Positions 54,810-63,863 of a stretch of DNA of 64,000 bases are shown in pieces (within the stretch, counting starts at the first letter, position 1; each line of letters begins with the position of its first letter). Below the pieces are notes generated by a model. It did not search any database. It was given only the letters and a program-made list of their open reading frames with translations, and was not told where the DNA came from. The stretch spans positions 248,001-312,000 of the forward strand of contig NZ_JBJMAV010000002.1 of assembly GCF_046600715.1 (NCBI RefSeq), in the 5' to 3' direction. The DNA is from Lysobacter_C viscosus. GTDB taxonomy: Bacteria > Pseudomonadota > Gammaproteobacteria > Xanthomonadales > Xanthomonadaceae. A program made the translations under genes and the position numbers.

Positions 54810-55181
54810 CTAACGCGGATCCGCCAACCACACCGCGCCCTCGCGTACGTCCACCGGGACCGCGCGCAATGCCTCGCCCCGGCACGGACCGGCCACGCAG
54901 ACACCGTCCACCAGCTGGAAGCTGGCGCCGTGGGCGGCGCAAACCAGCAGACCCTCGCGGCTCTTGAGGAACTGCCCGGGCGCCCAGTCCAGCCGCCGGC
55001 CCGCATGCGGGCAGATGTTGAGCCAGGCACGCACCGCGTCACCGTCGCGGTACAGCACCAGCGACTCGGCATCGCCGTCGAGCACCACCTCGACCTCCGC
55101 GAACGCGCCGTCAGCCAGCCGCTCCAGCGTGACCAACGGCGTGCGTGGGGCTTGGCTTTCACTATTGTTTAACGAATCCAT
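54810..55181 (-). CDS. Rieske [2Fe-2S] protein
   Basis: A 123-residue cytosolic protein of the NirD/ferredoxin type. The cluster ligands are CPHAG (C57, H59) and CAAHG (C81, H84). It has no oxygenase catalytic domain, so it should be an electron carrier or a subunit of another enzyme. No partner oxygenase lies beside it. It is divergent from a small membrane-protein gene. Confidence 0.92.
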   Translation of the reverse strand: MDSLNNSESQAPRTPLVTLERLADGAFAEVEVVLDGDAESLVLYRDGDAVRAWLNICPHAGRRLDWAPGQFLKSREGLLVCAAHGASFQLVDGVCVAGPCRGEALRAVPVDVREGAVWLADPR

Positions 55182-55246
55182 TACAACCTCGCCGACGTGC
55201 GTCGCGATACTCGCTACCCCGCCGGATTGTAGTCACCTTGCAACAC

Positions 55247-55558
55247 ATGCCCGCATACGCGTTCCGCTTCGACCACGCCCAGTTCCAGTCCCGCGTCCGT
55301 GACGCGTTCGCGCCGCGCAAGCCGCGTCACCCGCTGGTGCGGATCGCATTCGGCCTGGTCGGCCTTGCATTGCTGGCGGTGCTGGTGGTGTTCGGCGCGG
55401 TGGTGGGCGCGGCGATGATCGCCGCCGGCCTGCTTTACAAGCTGTGGCGCAGCCGCGGCACCCCCGTGGCGCGTGGCGCCGGCCGGCCGGTGGTCGAAGG
55501 CCAGTACCGCGTGCTGGACCGCGCCGCGCTGGAAGAACCCCGCGACCGTCGCCGCTGA
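55247..55558 (+). CDS. Small membrane protein of unknown function
   Basis: A 103-residue protein with a basic N-terminal part (about 1-28), one or two membrane helices (about 30-64, rich in Ala, Val and Leu) and a charged tail. No domain recognised. The start is the ATG at 55247, after a long TTGCAACAC stretch without a strong Shine-Dalgarno. It precedes the FAH-family gene by 52 bases. Confidence 0.6.
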   Translation: MPAYAFRFDHAQFQSRVRDAFAPRKPRHPLVRIAFGLVGLALLAVLVVFGAVVGAAMIAAGLLYKLWRSRGTPVARGAGRPVVEGQYRVLDRAALEEPRDRRR

Positions 55559-55610
55559 TCGCGGTTCCTTGACGCCGGCCCGGCCGGCCCACCCTTTGGA
55601 GAACCTCCCC

Positions 55611-56318
55611 ATGGTCGACGTCATCCCGGCGCCGACGCCGGTGCGCATCCCGGTCCGCGGCGGCGGGCACTTCCCGGTCCGGCGCGTGTACTGCGTGGGA
55701 CGCAATTTCGCCGACCACGCCCGGGAGATGGGCGCCGCCGCTCCGGCCAGCAAGGCCGAGCGGGGCGAGCCGGTGTTCTTCCTGAAGCCGGCCAACGCGG
55801 TGGTCACCGGCGGCGACGTGCCCTACCCGCCCGGCACCCGCAACCTGCACCACGAGGTCGAGCTAGTGGTGGCGCTGGGCCGCGACGCGCCTCCCGGGGT
55901 GCTGGATGCGAAGGTCGCCGCGCCGCTGGTGTACGGCTACGGGATCGGCCTGGACCTCACCCGCCGCGACCTGCAGGCCGCGGCCAAGGCCAAGGGCCTG
56001 CCCTGGGATACCGGCAAGGCCTTCGACCACGCCGCGCCGGTGAGCGAACTGGTGCAGGTGGCGGACGTGGGCGACCTGGCCGCGCGCACGCTCACGCTGC
56101 ATGTCAACGGAGAGAAGCGCCAGCATGGGGCGTTTGCCGACCTGATCTGGACCGTACCGGAGATCCTGCACGCGCTCTCGCGCCTGTATGCGCTGCGGGC
56201 GGGCGACCTGGTGTTCATGGGCACGCCCGCGGGCGTGGGGCCGCTGCGGCCGGGCGACGGGTTCGTCGCCTCGCTGGACGGCGTGGTCGAGCTGAAGGGA
56301 CGGATCACCGACGCCTGA
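55611..56318 (+). CDS. Fumarylacetoacetate hydrolase-family enzyme
   Basis: A 235-residue enzyme. Metal ligands Glu occur in NLHHEVELVVALG, and Asp in YGIGLDLTRRDLQ; MGTPAGVGPLRPGD is the C-terminal family motif. It resembles acylpyruvases and YcgM-type oxaloacetate tautomerases. The exact substrate is not clear. TTTGGAGAA lies 8 bases before the ATG. A small hairpin (GAATGCGGGCCTGCCCGCATT) follows the gene as a possible terminator. Confidence 0.9.
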   Translation: MVDVIPAPTPVRIPVRGGGHFPVRRVYCVGRNFADHAREMGAAAPASKAERGEPVFFLKPANAVVTGGDVPYPPGTRNLHHEVELVVALGRDAPPGVLDAKVAAPLVYGYGIGLDLTRRDLQAAAKAKGLPWDTGKAFDHAAPVSELVQVADVGDLAARTLTLHVNGEKRQHGAFADLIWTVPEILHALSRLYALRAGDLVFMGTPAGVGPLRPGDGFVASLDGVVELKGRITDA

Positions 56319-56429
56319 GGCGGGCCGTGAGCGGCCCCTTGAATGCGGGCCTGCCCGCATTGGGTAACCGGATTCGCGACGCGTGACGCAGCGCTATAGT
56401 CCGCCCCAGTCCACGTCACGAGGCACCCC

Positions 56430-56849
56430 ATGAGCATGGTCGGCGAGTTCAAGGCATTCATCGCGCGCGGCAACGTGCTGGACCTGGCCGTGGCCGTAGT
56501 CATCGGCGCGGCGTTCGGCAAGATCGTTACCGCGCTGGTGGACGGCATCATCATGCCGATGGTGGGCATGGCGATGGGCGGGGTCGACTTCTCGCAGCTG
56601 TTCGTTTCGCTGGACGGCACCGACTACGCGACGCTGGCCGCCGCGCAGGAAGCGGCCGCCCCGGTGATCACCTACGGCGCGTTCCTGCAGACGGTGATCG
56701 ATTTCGTGCTGATCGCGTTCGTCATCTTCCTCATCGTGCGTGCCTACAACCGCATGAACAAGCCGGCCGAGGCCGCGCCGGCCGTGCCCAGCGAAGAAGT
56801 CCTGCTGCTGCGCGAGATCCGCGACTCGCTCAAGCCGCGCACGCACTGA
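56430..56849 (+). CDS. mscL: Large-conductance mechanosensitive channel
   Basis: A 139-residue inner-membrane channel that opens under hypo-osmotic shock. The N-terminal amphipathic segment and first helix are typical: FKAFIARGNVLDLAVAVVIGAAFGKIV. The second helix is about 84-105 and a conserved Lys/Arg-rich C-terminus follows. A TATAGT -10 box (56395-56400) gives a leader of about 23 bases, with ACGAGGCACC as the ribosome site. Confidence 0.97.
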   Translation: MSMVGEFKAFIARGNVLDLAVAVVIGAAFGKIVTALVDGIIMPMVGMAMGGVDFSQLFVSLDGTDYATLAAAQEAAAPVITYGAFLQTVIDFVLIAFVIFLIVRAYNRMNKPAEAAPAVPSEEVLLLREIRDSLKPRTH

Positions 56850-56971
56850 GCCACGCACGCACCGGCACGCACGCCCGACATGAACGCGCGCGCGTGACTT
56901 GAGGCACGCAATGGACGGGCCGCGGGTTGCTACCCTCGCTGCTTCGTCTTTTTCCAGGCTTGGAGTCACGC

Positions 56972-58387
56972 ATGCGCGTACCGTTGTGGGCGAGCGCCGC
57001 CACCTTGTTGATCGCCCTGCAACCGGCCACCGTCGCCGCACGGGACACGTCCGCCACGCGGATTCCAGACGAAGCTCTGGCCGTGGCGCCACAGCTGCGC
57101 GAAGCCGCGCTGGCCAGCCGGCTGGGCTACGAGATCACCGAATCGCTCACGACCGAAGTCGGGCCGCGCATGGCCGGCAGCGAGGCCGACGCGCGCGCGG
57201 TGAAGTGGGCACAGGCCAAGTTCCACGAACTGGGCTTCGACAAGGTGTGGCTTGAGCCGGTCACGTTCCCCAAGTGGATCCGCCGCAGCGAGTCGGGCCA
57301 TGTCCTGGGCGAGAACGCGCAGCCGCTCACCCTTACCGCGCTGGGCGGCAGCCCGGGGGGCACGGTGGAGGGCGAGGTGGTGCGCTTCGCCGACCTGGCG
57401 GCGCTGGAAGCCGCGCCGGCCGGTTCGCTGGCAGGCAAGATCGCCTTCGTCGACTACCGCATGGAGCGCGCGCGCGACGGCAGCGGCTACGGTCCGGGCT
57501 CACGCGTGCGCAGCCGCGGCCCGTCCGAAGCGATCGAAGCCGGCGCGTCGGGTTTCCTGATGCGCTCGGCCGGCACCGACTCGCACCGCAACCCGCACAC
57601 CGGCATCACCCGCTTCGACGACGGGCTCACCCCCATCCCCTCCGCCGCCCTCTCGGTGCCCGACGCCGAGCAGCTCACGCGCCTGCTGGCGCTGCGCCCG
57701 CAGCAGGTGCGGATGCAGATCGACGCGGGCTGGGACGGCGAGGCCACCTCGCACAACGTGATCGGTGAGATCACCGGCAGCAGCAAGCCCGGGGAAGTGG
57801 TGCTGATCGGCGCCCACCTGGACTCCTGGGACCTGGGCACGGGCGCGGTCGACGACGCGGCGGGCGTGGGCATCACCATGGCCGCCGCCAAGCTCATCGC
57901 CGACCTGCCCCAGCGCCCCGCGCGCACCATCCGCGTGGTGGCCTTCGCCAACGAGGAGCAGGGGCTCTACGGCGGCAAGGCCTACGCCGCCGCGCACGCC
58001 GACGCCCTCACCGCGCACCAGATCGCCGCCGAGAGCGACTTCGGCGCCGGGCGCGTGTACGGCTACTCCAGTTCGGCGCCCGCGCATGCCGCCGAGGCCG
58101 ACCGCCAGATCGCCCAGGCGCTGGCGCCGCTGGGGATCGAGCACATGCCCGGCAAGGGCGGCCCGGGACCGGACATCAGCCCGTTCGCGGCCCAGGGCCT
58201 GGCGTGGGCGCGGCTGGCGCAGGACGGCACCGACTACTTCGACCTGCACCACACCCCCGACGACACCCTGGACAAGATCGACCCGGATGCAGTCGCGCAG
58301 AACGTCGCTGCCTACGCGGTGTTCGCCTACCTCGCCGCGTCGGCGCAGGGCGGTTTTGGCAGCGGGCCGAAAGCGGCCGGGGAGTGA
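56972..58387 (+). CDS. Secreted M28-family zinc aminopeptidase
   Basis: A 471-residue exported peptidase (signal peptide about 1-23). It has a PA domain (about 120-215) inserted before the M28 catalytic domain. Zinc ligands occur in IGAHLDSWDLGTGAVDDAAG (H282, D294 region), the catalytic Glu pair in FANEEQGLYGG and HHTPDDTLDKID near the end. It resembles human plasma glutamate carboxypeptidase-like proteins. TTGGAGT lies 7 bases before the ATG. The function is probably extracellular peptide use. Confidence 0.93.
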   Translation: MRVPLWASAATLLIALQPATVAARDTSATRIPDEALAVAPQLREAALASRLGYEITESLTTEVGPRMAGSEADARAVKWAQAKFHELGFDKVWLEPVTFPKWIRRSESGHVLGENAQPLTLTALGGSPGGTVEGEVVRFADLAALEAAPAGSLAGKIAFVDYRMERARDGSGYGPGSRVRSRGPSEAIEAGASGFLMRSAGTDSHRNPHTGITRFDDGLTPIPSAALSVPDAEQLTRLLALRPQQVRMQIDAGWDGEATSHNVIGEITGSSKPGEVVLIGAHLDSWDLGTGAVDDAAGVGITMAAAKLIADLPQRPARTIRVVAFANEEQGLYGGKAYAAAHADALTAHQIAAESDFGAGRVYGYSSSAPAHAAEADRQIAQALAPLGIEHMPGKGGPGPDISPFAAQGLAWARLAQDGTDYFDLHHTPDDTLDKIDPDAVAQNVAAYAVFAYLAASAQGGFGSGPKAAGE

Positions 58388-58446
58388 GCGCGACCCGCTC
58401 CCGCATCCCGTGCTGCACGACCGCGCCCGCCGGGTAAGCTGATCGC

Positions 58447-60183
58447 ATGGTCCAGCGTTACGACGATTACGGCGACATCGCGGTCGACCCGGTCACCGGG
58501 CTCTACCGCCTGGGCGCCAACGGCCCCAGCCTGTCCACGGCGATCGCCGCGGCCGGCGCCACCAAGCGCCGGATCGCACTGCTGCACATCGACCTGGACA
58601 TGTTCCGGTCGATCAACACCAACATGGGCGAGGACGTCGGCGACCAGGCCCTTGCGGCCGCGGCCCAGCGCCTGCGCAAGGCGATGCCGCGCGATGGCTG
58701 GTTGTGGCGGCTGGGCAGCGACGAGTTCGTGATGGGCATCGGCTACCGCACCGGCGAACCCGATGGCGCCGCGCTGGCCGAGCTGCTGCGCGACGCATTC
58801 GAGACGCCGCTTTCAATCCCGCCCTACACGCTGCCGATGACGCTTTCGATCGGCATCGCGATCTTCCCCGACCACGCCGAGAACGCGGCCGCGCTGCTGG
58901 CCAAGGCCGAGGAAGCGCTCCGCCAGGTCAAGCAGGAAGGCCTCAACAGCATCGGCCTGTACACCGCGACGCCCGAGCGGCCGGCCGGCAACGAAGGCTT
59001 CGCCGAGCGCTTCGTCGAGGCGCTGGACAACAGCGAACTCAAGCTGTTCTACCAGCCCCTCATCAACGCCCACGACGGCGGTCTGTGCGGCTTCAGCGCG
59101 CTGCTGCGGTGGGACACCGAAGGCCACGGCCTGCTGCGACCGAGTCGCTTCCTGGAAACGGTCGAGCGGGTCGGACTCTCGGCACGCCTGGGCATCTGGG
59201 TGGCCGAGGCCGCAATGGCGCAGGTGGCGCGCTGGCGGGCGCAGGGGCTGGATTACCTGTCGATCTCGGTCCACCTGTCGGGTGCGCTGCTGGCGCAGCC
59301 CGACTGCCTGGACCGCATCGGCGAGATGCTGCATGGGTTCGACCTGCCCGGCAGCGCGCTGGAGTTCGAAGTTTCCGAAAGCGTGCTGGCAATGGATGCC
59401 CACCAGGTCTACGACACCCTGGTCGGCCTGCGCGGGCTGGGCTCCACGCTGACGTTGCAGGACTTCGGCCTGGGCGGGCTCAGCTTCGCGGCGCTGGCGC
59501 AGTACCCGCTGGACCGCTTGAAGGTCGACCGCAGCTTCATCCGCAACGTCGCCAGCGACCCGCGCAGCGCGGCGATCGTGCGCGGCATCATCGCGATGGG
59601 CCACCAGCTGGGCATGAAGGTCACCGCCAAGGGCGTGGAGAGCGAAGCCGAGCTCGGCTTCCTGCGCCGCAGCCACTGCGACTTCTTCCAGGGCTACCTG
59701 TTCAGCCAGCCGCTGCCGCCCGAGGACATGGGCGAACTGGTGCGCAAGCGGTTCCTGCTGCCCGGTGCGTTCGCCGCCACCCGCCCGGAGCGCACCCTGC
59801 TGCTGCTGGACGACGAGGAAAACGTGCTGCGCTCGCTGGTGCGCCTGTTCCGCCGCGACGGCTACAACATCCTGACCGCCAATTCAGTCAGCGAAGCGTT
59901 CGACCTTCTGGCCAGCAACAGTGCGCAGGTGATCGTGTCCGACCAGCGCATGGCCGACATGAGCGGCACCGAGTTCCTCGCCCGGGTGCGTGACCTGTAC
60001 CCCGATACCGTGCGCATGGTGCTGTCGGGCTACACCGACCTGGCGACCATCACCGAGGCGATCAACCACGGCGCGATCTACCGTTTCCTCACCAAGCCGT
60101 GGAACGACGATGAACTGCGCGAGCACATCCAGGCCGCGTTCCGCACCTGGGAGCGGCGTGCGGCGGGCGAAGCGGTGTACTGA
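58447..60183 (+). CDS. Degenerate GGDEF-EAL protein with C-terminal receiver domain
   Basis: A 578-residue soluble protein in three domains. GGDEF (about 10-175) has GSDEF (90-94) in place of GGDEF. EAL (about 185-440) has SAL for EAL (S217), H276 where the metal-binding Asn is expected (VHLSG), and QDFG (338-341) for DDFG. So cyclase and phosphodiesterase activity are unlikely. The receiver (about 448-570) looks functional: DDEE, phosphoacceptor D499 in VSDQRM and K550. Such proteins act as c-di-GMP receptors, as in FimX, or as scaffolds. The convergent kinase gene 165 bases away may phosphorylate it. Its kinase is coupled to flgN, which implies motility control. Confidence 0.92.
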   Translation: MVQRYDDYGDIAVDPVTGLYRLGANGPSLSTAIAAAGATKRRIALLHIDLDMFRSINTNMGEDVGDQALAAAAQRLRKAMPRDGWLWRLGSDEFVMGIGYRTGEPDGAALAELLRDAFETPLSIPPYTLPMTLSIGIAIFPDHAENAAALLAKAEEALRQVKQEGLNSIGLYTATPERPAGNEGFAERFVEALDNSELKLFYQPLINAHDGGLCGFSALLRWDTEGHGLLRPSRFLETVERVGLSARLGIWVAEAAMAQVARWRAQGLDYLSISVHLSGALLAQPDCLDRIGEMLHGFDLPGSALEFEVSESVLAMDAHQVYDTLVGLRGLGSTLTLQDFGLGGLSFAALAQYPLDRLKVDRSFIRNVASDPRSAAIVRGIIAMGHQLGMKVTAKGVESEAELGFLRRSHCDFFQGYLFSQPLPPEDMGELVRKRFLLPGAFAATRPERTLLLLDDEENVLRSLVRLFRRDGYNILTANSVSEAFDLLASNSAQVIVSDQRMADMSGTEFLARVRDLYPDTVRMVLSGYTDLATITEAINHGAIYRFLTKPWNDDELREHIQAAFRTWERRAAGEAVY

Positions 60184-60239
60184 CGGGCGGTGAACCCCGT
60201 GCGGGAGGGCTTCTGCCCTGATCACGTGATCCTGCATAC

Positions 60240-60310
60240 GTAGGAGCGACGTAAGTCGCGACCGCGCAACTCCGGGTACCTGCGGGGGTCGCGACTTACG
60301 TCGCTCCTAC
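60240..60310. repeat. Inverted pair of GTAG repeats
   Basis: Two perfect 24-base arms (60240-60263 and 60287-60310), each starting GTAGGAGCGACGTAAGTCGC on its own strand, flank a 23-base spacer. The unit lies between two convergent genes. It is a REP/SMAG-type element common in xanthomonads; it may act as a bidirectional hairpin terminator. Confidence 0.85.
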
Positions 60311-60347
60311 GAACGGCCGACCCCACCCATCTCGACTGAAGCCGCGC

Positions 60348-61673
60348 CTACAGCGCCGCGGACTCCGGCGCCACTTCACCCGCCGGTTGCCGCACCGGCA
60401 GCACCATGCGGAACGTGCTGCCCGCACCGGGCCGGCTGTTGACCTCGATCCGGCCGTGGTGCTTGGCGACGATGCGGTAGGCGATCGCCAGCCCCAGCCC
60501 GGTGCCGCGGCCGATCGGCTTGGTCGTGTAGAACGGGTCGAAGATGCGCGCGAGCACCTCGTCGGGTATGCCGCAGCCGCTGTCGGCCACGCTGATCCAT
60601 GCCTCGTCGCCATCCACGCCGGTGGCCAGCAGGATCGTGCCCCGGTCCTCTATCGCCTGACCGGCGTTGATCAGCAGGTTCATGAAGACCTGGTTGATCT
60701 CCGACAGGTGGCACTCCACCAGCGGCAACTCGCCGTAGTGCTTCTCCACCCGGACCTTGTACTTCAGGTCGTTCCACACGATGTTGAGCGTGGACTCCAG
60801 GCCCTTGAGAAGGTCGGACGGGCGCATCGGTTCGTTGCGCCCCACGTGCGAGAACTCCTTGAGGTCCTGCACGATCTTGGTGACCCGCTCGATGCCCTCG
60901 CGCGACTCGCCCAGCAGCTGCGGCAGGTCACCGGTGATGAAGTCCAGGTCCAGCCGCTCGCGCATGGCCTGCATCGACTCGCGGCAGGCCACCGGGTCGG
61001 GCGAATCCAGCGCCCCCTGGTAGGCCTCCAGCAGCGCGAACAGCGAACCGACGTACTCCTGCAGCGTGCCCAGGTTGGAATGCACGTAGCCGATCGGATT
61101 GTTGATCTCGTGGGCGACGCCCGCGGCCAGCTGGCCGATCGAGGCCATTTTTTCGGACTGCAGCAGTTGCTCCTGGGCACCGGCCAGGCGGCTGTAGGTG
61201 CGCTGCAGTTCGTCGTGGCGTCGCTGCAGCTCGCTCGACCGCGCCGCCCGCGCGGAGACGTCGCTCATCGTCACGAACCGGCGCCACGGCTGGCCGGGCA
61301 GGCTGCTGAAGAGCTTGACCTCGAGCACCCGCGAGCGGTCGCCGGCCGTGTCCTTGCCCGTCCCATCGGCCCGGGACTGGTCGTCGCCGATTTCCACCTC
61401 GCCTATCCAGCGACCCTCCCGCCCCGCCGACTCCCATGCCGCATCGGGCACGCAGGCCAGCAGCCGCGCGGGCCCGGGATCGGTGGCGTCGGGGTAGAGC
61501 AGCCGGGCCAGGTCATGTGCGGACTGGTTGGCCTGGGCAAGCGCGCCCTGCGGGGTGACCAGCAGGACCGCGGTGTCGACCACGGCCAATGCCCAGAGCA
61601 TGTCATCGCTCCAGGTGGCGGGGTCGGTTGCGGGGTCCGTGGAAGCGGAGGGCGGGTTCCGGGGGTCGTTCAT
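60348..61673 (-). CDS. PAS-type soluble histidine kinase coupled to flgN
   Basis: A 441-residue kinase without membrane helices. The N-terminal part (about 22-145) is a PAS-like sensor. A coiled coil (about 147-175) follows, then HisKA with H188 in AAGVAHEINNPIGYV and HATPase with NLLINAGQAI, DSGCGIPDEV and GRGTGLGLAIAYRIV. HxINNP is typical of HWE-free, NtrB-like kinases. It overlaps flgN by 4 bases (ATGA), so it is translated with the flagellar genes. No receiver gene lies on the same strand; the convergent GGDEF-EAL-REC protein is the obvious partner. Confidence 0.93.
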   Translation of the reverse strand: MNDPRNPPSASTDPATDPATWSDDMLWALAVVDTAVLLVTPQGALAQANQSAHDLARLLYPDATDPGPARLLACVPDAAWESAGREGRWIGEVEIGDDQSRADGTGKDTAGDRSRVLEVKLFSSLPGQPWRRFVTMSDVSARAARSSELQRRHDELQRTYSRLAGAQEQLLQSEKMASIGQLAAGVAHEINNPIGYVHSNLGTLQEYVGSLFALLEAYQGALDSPDPVACRESMQAMRERLDLDFITGDLPQLLGESREGIERVTKIVQDLKEFSHVGRNEPMRPSDLLKGLESTLNIVWNDLKYKVRVEKHYGELPLVECHLSEINQVFMNLLINAGQAIEDRGTILLATGVDGDEAWISVADSGCGIPDEVLARIFDPFYTTKPIGRGTGLGLAIAYRIVAKHHGRIEVNSRPGAGSTFRMVLPVRQPAGEVAPESAAL

Positions 61674-62092
61674 CCGATACCGAGGCAGCGTGCCTGCGGG
61701 CGGGCGCCCGCATGTCCAGCGGCATCGTACACGCCGTTGGACTCCACGCGGCCCAGGTGTCGCAGGGCCCATGTCACCTCGCGCCGGCGCCTCGACAGCA
61801 GCACGCTGTTGGCGCGGTTGAGTTCGCTCAGCAATGCCACCCGCTCGCTGGCGTGGCCGTCCAGCGGCTGGGATTCGACCTGGCGCAGCGCCACCAGCTT
61901 GGCCTGATTCGAGTCGAGAAGCGCGTCGACATCGTGCTCCAGCAGGGCGCGGCGCTCCGCCTGCAGCGCCCGCTCCAGGCTGTCCAGGGCATTGGCCACC
62001 ACCACCGGGTGCACCGCTTCGGGGTGCGGCGACGCGGGCGGGAGGGGCAAGACGGAACGGTTCATGGCGGCCTGGTGCATGGGGGCACTCAC
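61670..62092 (-). CDS. flgN: Flagellar chaperone FlgN
   Basis: A 140-residue helical protein. The C-terminal LNRANSVLLSRRRREVTWALRHLG motif and a coiled-coil core (about 35-75) fit FlgN, which escorts the hook-junction proteins FlgK and FlgL. The start is taken as GTG at 62092, whose GTGA overlaps the flgM stop. ATG at 62080 is an alternative. The kinase gene follows with a 4-base overlap. Confidence 0.85.
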   Translation of the reverse strand: MSAPMHQAAMNRSVLPLPPASPHPEAVHPVVVANALDSLERALQAERRALLEHDVDALLDSNQAKLVALRQVESQPLDGHASERVALLSELNRANSVLLSRRRREVTWALRHLGRVESNGVYDAAGHAGARPQARCLGIG

Positions 62093-62400
62093 TGGGTCAG
62101 GGCGTTCTCGAGGTCAAGCATACGGCTGGCGATCCGCCCGGGGTCCACGCTGTAGTTGCCATCGGCAATGGCGGCGCGGATCTCGTTGACGCGGGCGACG
62201 TCCAGTCCGGCCGGGGCGGCGCCCAACTGGCGCTGCAGCGCCTGCAGTCCCTCGGCCTCGCCGGTCAAACGCATGCTGTCGGCAGGGGTCGGCGCGGCGA
62301 CGGGCTGGGTGCGATCCTCGCCCGCGCGCTGCGCAGGTCCGGTCGCGGCCAGGTCCGACGGCCTCGCGGGAGGCAGTCCGCCATCGATCTTGTGGGTCAT
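62089..62400 (-). CDS. flgM: Anti-sigma-28 factor FlgM
   Basis: A 103-residue, mostly disordered protein that binds FliA until it is exported through the finished hook. The C-terminal FliA-binding part VNEIRAAIADGNYSVDPGRIASRMLDLENAL is typical. AGGAG lies 8 bases before the ATG. It overlaps flgN by 4 bases. Confidence 0.93.
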   Translation of the reverse strand: MTHKIDGGLPPARPSDLAATGPAQRAGEDRTQPVAAPTPADSMRLTGEAEGLQALQRQLGAAPAGLDVARVNEIRAAIADGNYSVDPGRIASRMLDLENALTQ

Positions 62401-62532
62401 TTCGTGCTCCTGGTGACTCGGTCGACCATGCTAACGGCCGACCCACCGGGAACTTTAGGGCGCTCGGGCGAACGGATGGCGCGGCGGCCCCCCGGAGCGG
62501 GCCGGCCGATGCGAACGGTCGGCGCTGCCGGC

Positions 62533-63219
62533 TCATCGCACTTCCACCACCCCCGCCTCCACCACCCGGCCGCGGACCACGCGGCGCGACTCGATGTTCT
62601 CCACCGACACCGTGCCGCCGGCACCGGGCTGGCCCAGGACGCGGCCGGCCACCCGTACCTCGACCCCGCCGACCCGCGACAGCAGGACCACCGGGTCGCC
62701 CCGACGGAGCAGCTGGCCGGCCGCCACGTCGTCCCGCACCGGTGCCACGCCGGGCGCCAGGCCGTGGCGTGCCACCTGGCCGACCAGGTCGGCCGGGTCC
62801 GAGAATCCAGTCCCGCCCGCGCCGGCCATGTCGCGCCGCTGCACGGTGACGTCCTCGGCGGTGATCGGCTGGCCGGCCTGCACCGAATCCTTGAGCACCA
62901 CCACCTCGCGCACGTCGCGCACGCGCACGGGAACGAACATCTGCCAGCCCGGCGCATCCGCGCAGCGCACCTGCACGCTGCGCCGGCTGACCGGCACCGC
63001 CTGCAGCGGTTGCGCGCACGCGGCCATCCGCAAGCGGCTGTCGACGCTGGCCTCGGCGCTGGAGGCGTCCGCGCCGACCGCAGCCAGCGCGGCATCGCGG
63101 ATCGCCTCGGCGGGCGTGAAGCCGGTCGCCGACGCGGTCGCGGTGCACCCCACCAGCGCCAGGCAGGCAGCGGTGGCGAATATCCGGGCGGTCTTCGTGC
63201 CGCGGCGGGAGCGTTGCAT
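62533..63219 (-). CDS. flgA: Flagellar P-ring assembly protein FlgA
   Basis: A 228-residue periplasmic chaperone for FlgI. The signal peptide includes a Cys (ALVGCTATASA), followed by a SAF domain (about 100-165, VVVLKDSVQAGQPITAEDV) and a C-terminal part with VRVAGRVLGQPGAGGTVSVEN. The start at 63219 is best because the signal peptide begins there. It is first in the leftward flgA-flgM-flgN-kinase row, 132 bases before flgM. Confidence 0.93.
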   Translation of the reverse strand: MQRSRRGTKTARIFATAACLALVGCTATASATGFTPAEAIRDAALAAVGADASSAEASVDSRLRMAACAQPLQAVPVSRRSVQVRCADAPGWQMFVPVRVRDVREVVVLKDSVQAGQPITAEDVTVQRRDMAGAGGTGFSDPADLVGQVARHGLAPGVAPVRDDVAAGQLLRRGDPVVLLSRVGGVEVRVAGRVLGQPGAGGTVSVENIESRRVVRGRVVEAGVVEVR

Positions 63220-63284
63220 ACCCGGCAGGAGGCAAGGGGTGTGCCAGCGATGTTGCTCTTCTCGCATCGACACGGCGCAGCGTC

Positions 63285-63690
63285 CCATCTCACCCGGAGG
63301 GCGGCGCACATGGATGTGCGCCGTTTCCCGACCGAGCCAGGGATGGCGAGTCGGGAAATCCGAGGCGCCACCGGTTGCCGACGGGAGATCCGTCGGGGAG
63401 GACCCTTTCTTTTGGTGACTTTTCTTTGGGTCGGCAAAGAAAAGTGACCCGCCTTCAGGCGGAAGCATTTGATCTTGACTCCGGAGATCAAGAACAACCG
63501 CAACAGCTTTCGCCTGAAGGCGAGTTACTTGTCTTTGAAGCGCCAAAGAAAGGTAACCAAAGAATGGCGCTATCCACGACAGTTCGAATACCTCGCGTGG
63601 GGCGACGCGGGGACTTTCCGACTCGGCATCCATGCCGAGGTCGGAAAGCGGCGCACATCCCTGTGCGCCGCCCTTCGGGTCTGGCCGGGT
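63285..63690. repeat. Long imperfect inverted repeat of xanthomonad type
   Basis: The left arm (about 63290-63460) and right arm (about 63500-63690) are imperfect reverse complements. Shared blocks in order are GGGCGGCGCACA-GGATGTGCGCCG, a CCGAC/GAGTCGG hairpin, TTTCTTTTGGTGAC or TTTGGTTACC, a CTTTGG...AAAG hairpin, GTGACCCGCC/GTAACTCGCC and TTCAGGCG. Open frames run through but look spurious. Similar blocks are common between genes in this clade. It occupies the upstream side of flgA. Confidence 0.75.
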
Positions 63691-63741
63691 CGATGGCACG
63701 TCGGGATGCACGGAAACCCCAGCGTCAACGGCCGAAGGCAC

Positions 63742-63775
63742 TGTAGGAGCGGCCTCAGCCCCGATGCCCGGTAGC
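63742..63775. repeat. Single GTAG repeat
   Basis: GTAGGAGCGGCCTCAGCCCC starts at 63743 and the unit ends with GGTAG. This is one copy of the GTAGGAGCGGC family. Confidence 0.65.
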
Positions 63776-63795
63776 CGCGCCGCATCGCGATCCTT

Positions 63796-63863
63796 GTAGG
63801 AGCGACGTCAGTCGCGATCCTCGCCCGGTTGGGGTGCGCGGTCGCGACTGACGTCGCTCCTAC
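63796..63863. repeat. Inverted pair of GTAG repeats
   Basis: Two perfect 22-base arms (63796-63817 and 63842-63863), starting GTAGGAGCGACGTCAGTCGC on their strands, flank a 24-base spacer. They match the 60240-60310 element except at one base per arm. The intergenic block between flgA and the next gene therefore holds three repeat elements. Confidence 0.85.

Noticed and set aside
63240..63741. Frames through the inverted repeat resembling annotated hypothetical proteins of xanthomonads
   Set aside because: They follow the symmetry of the repeat on both strands, which points to DNA structure and not to coding.
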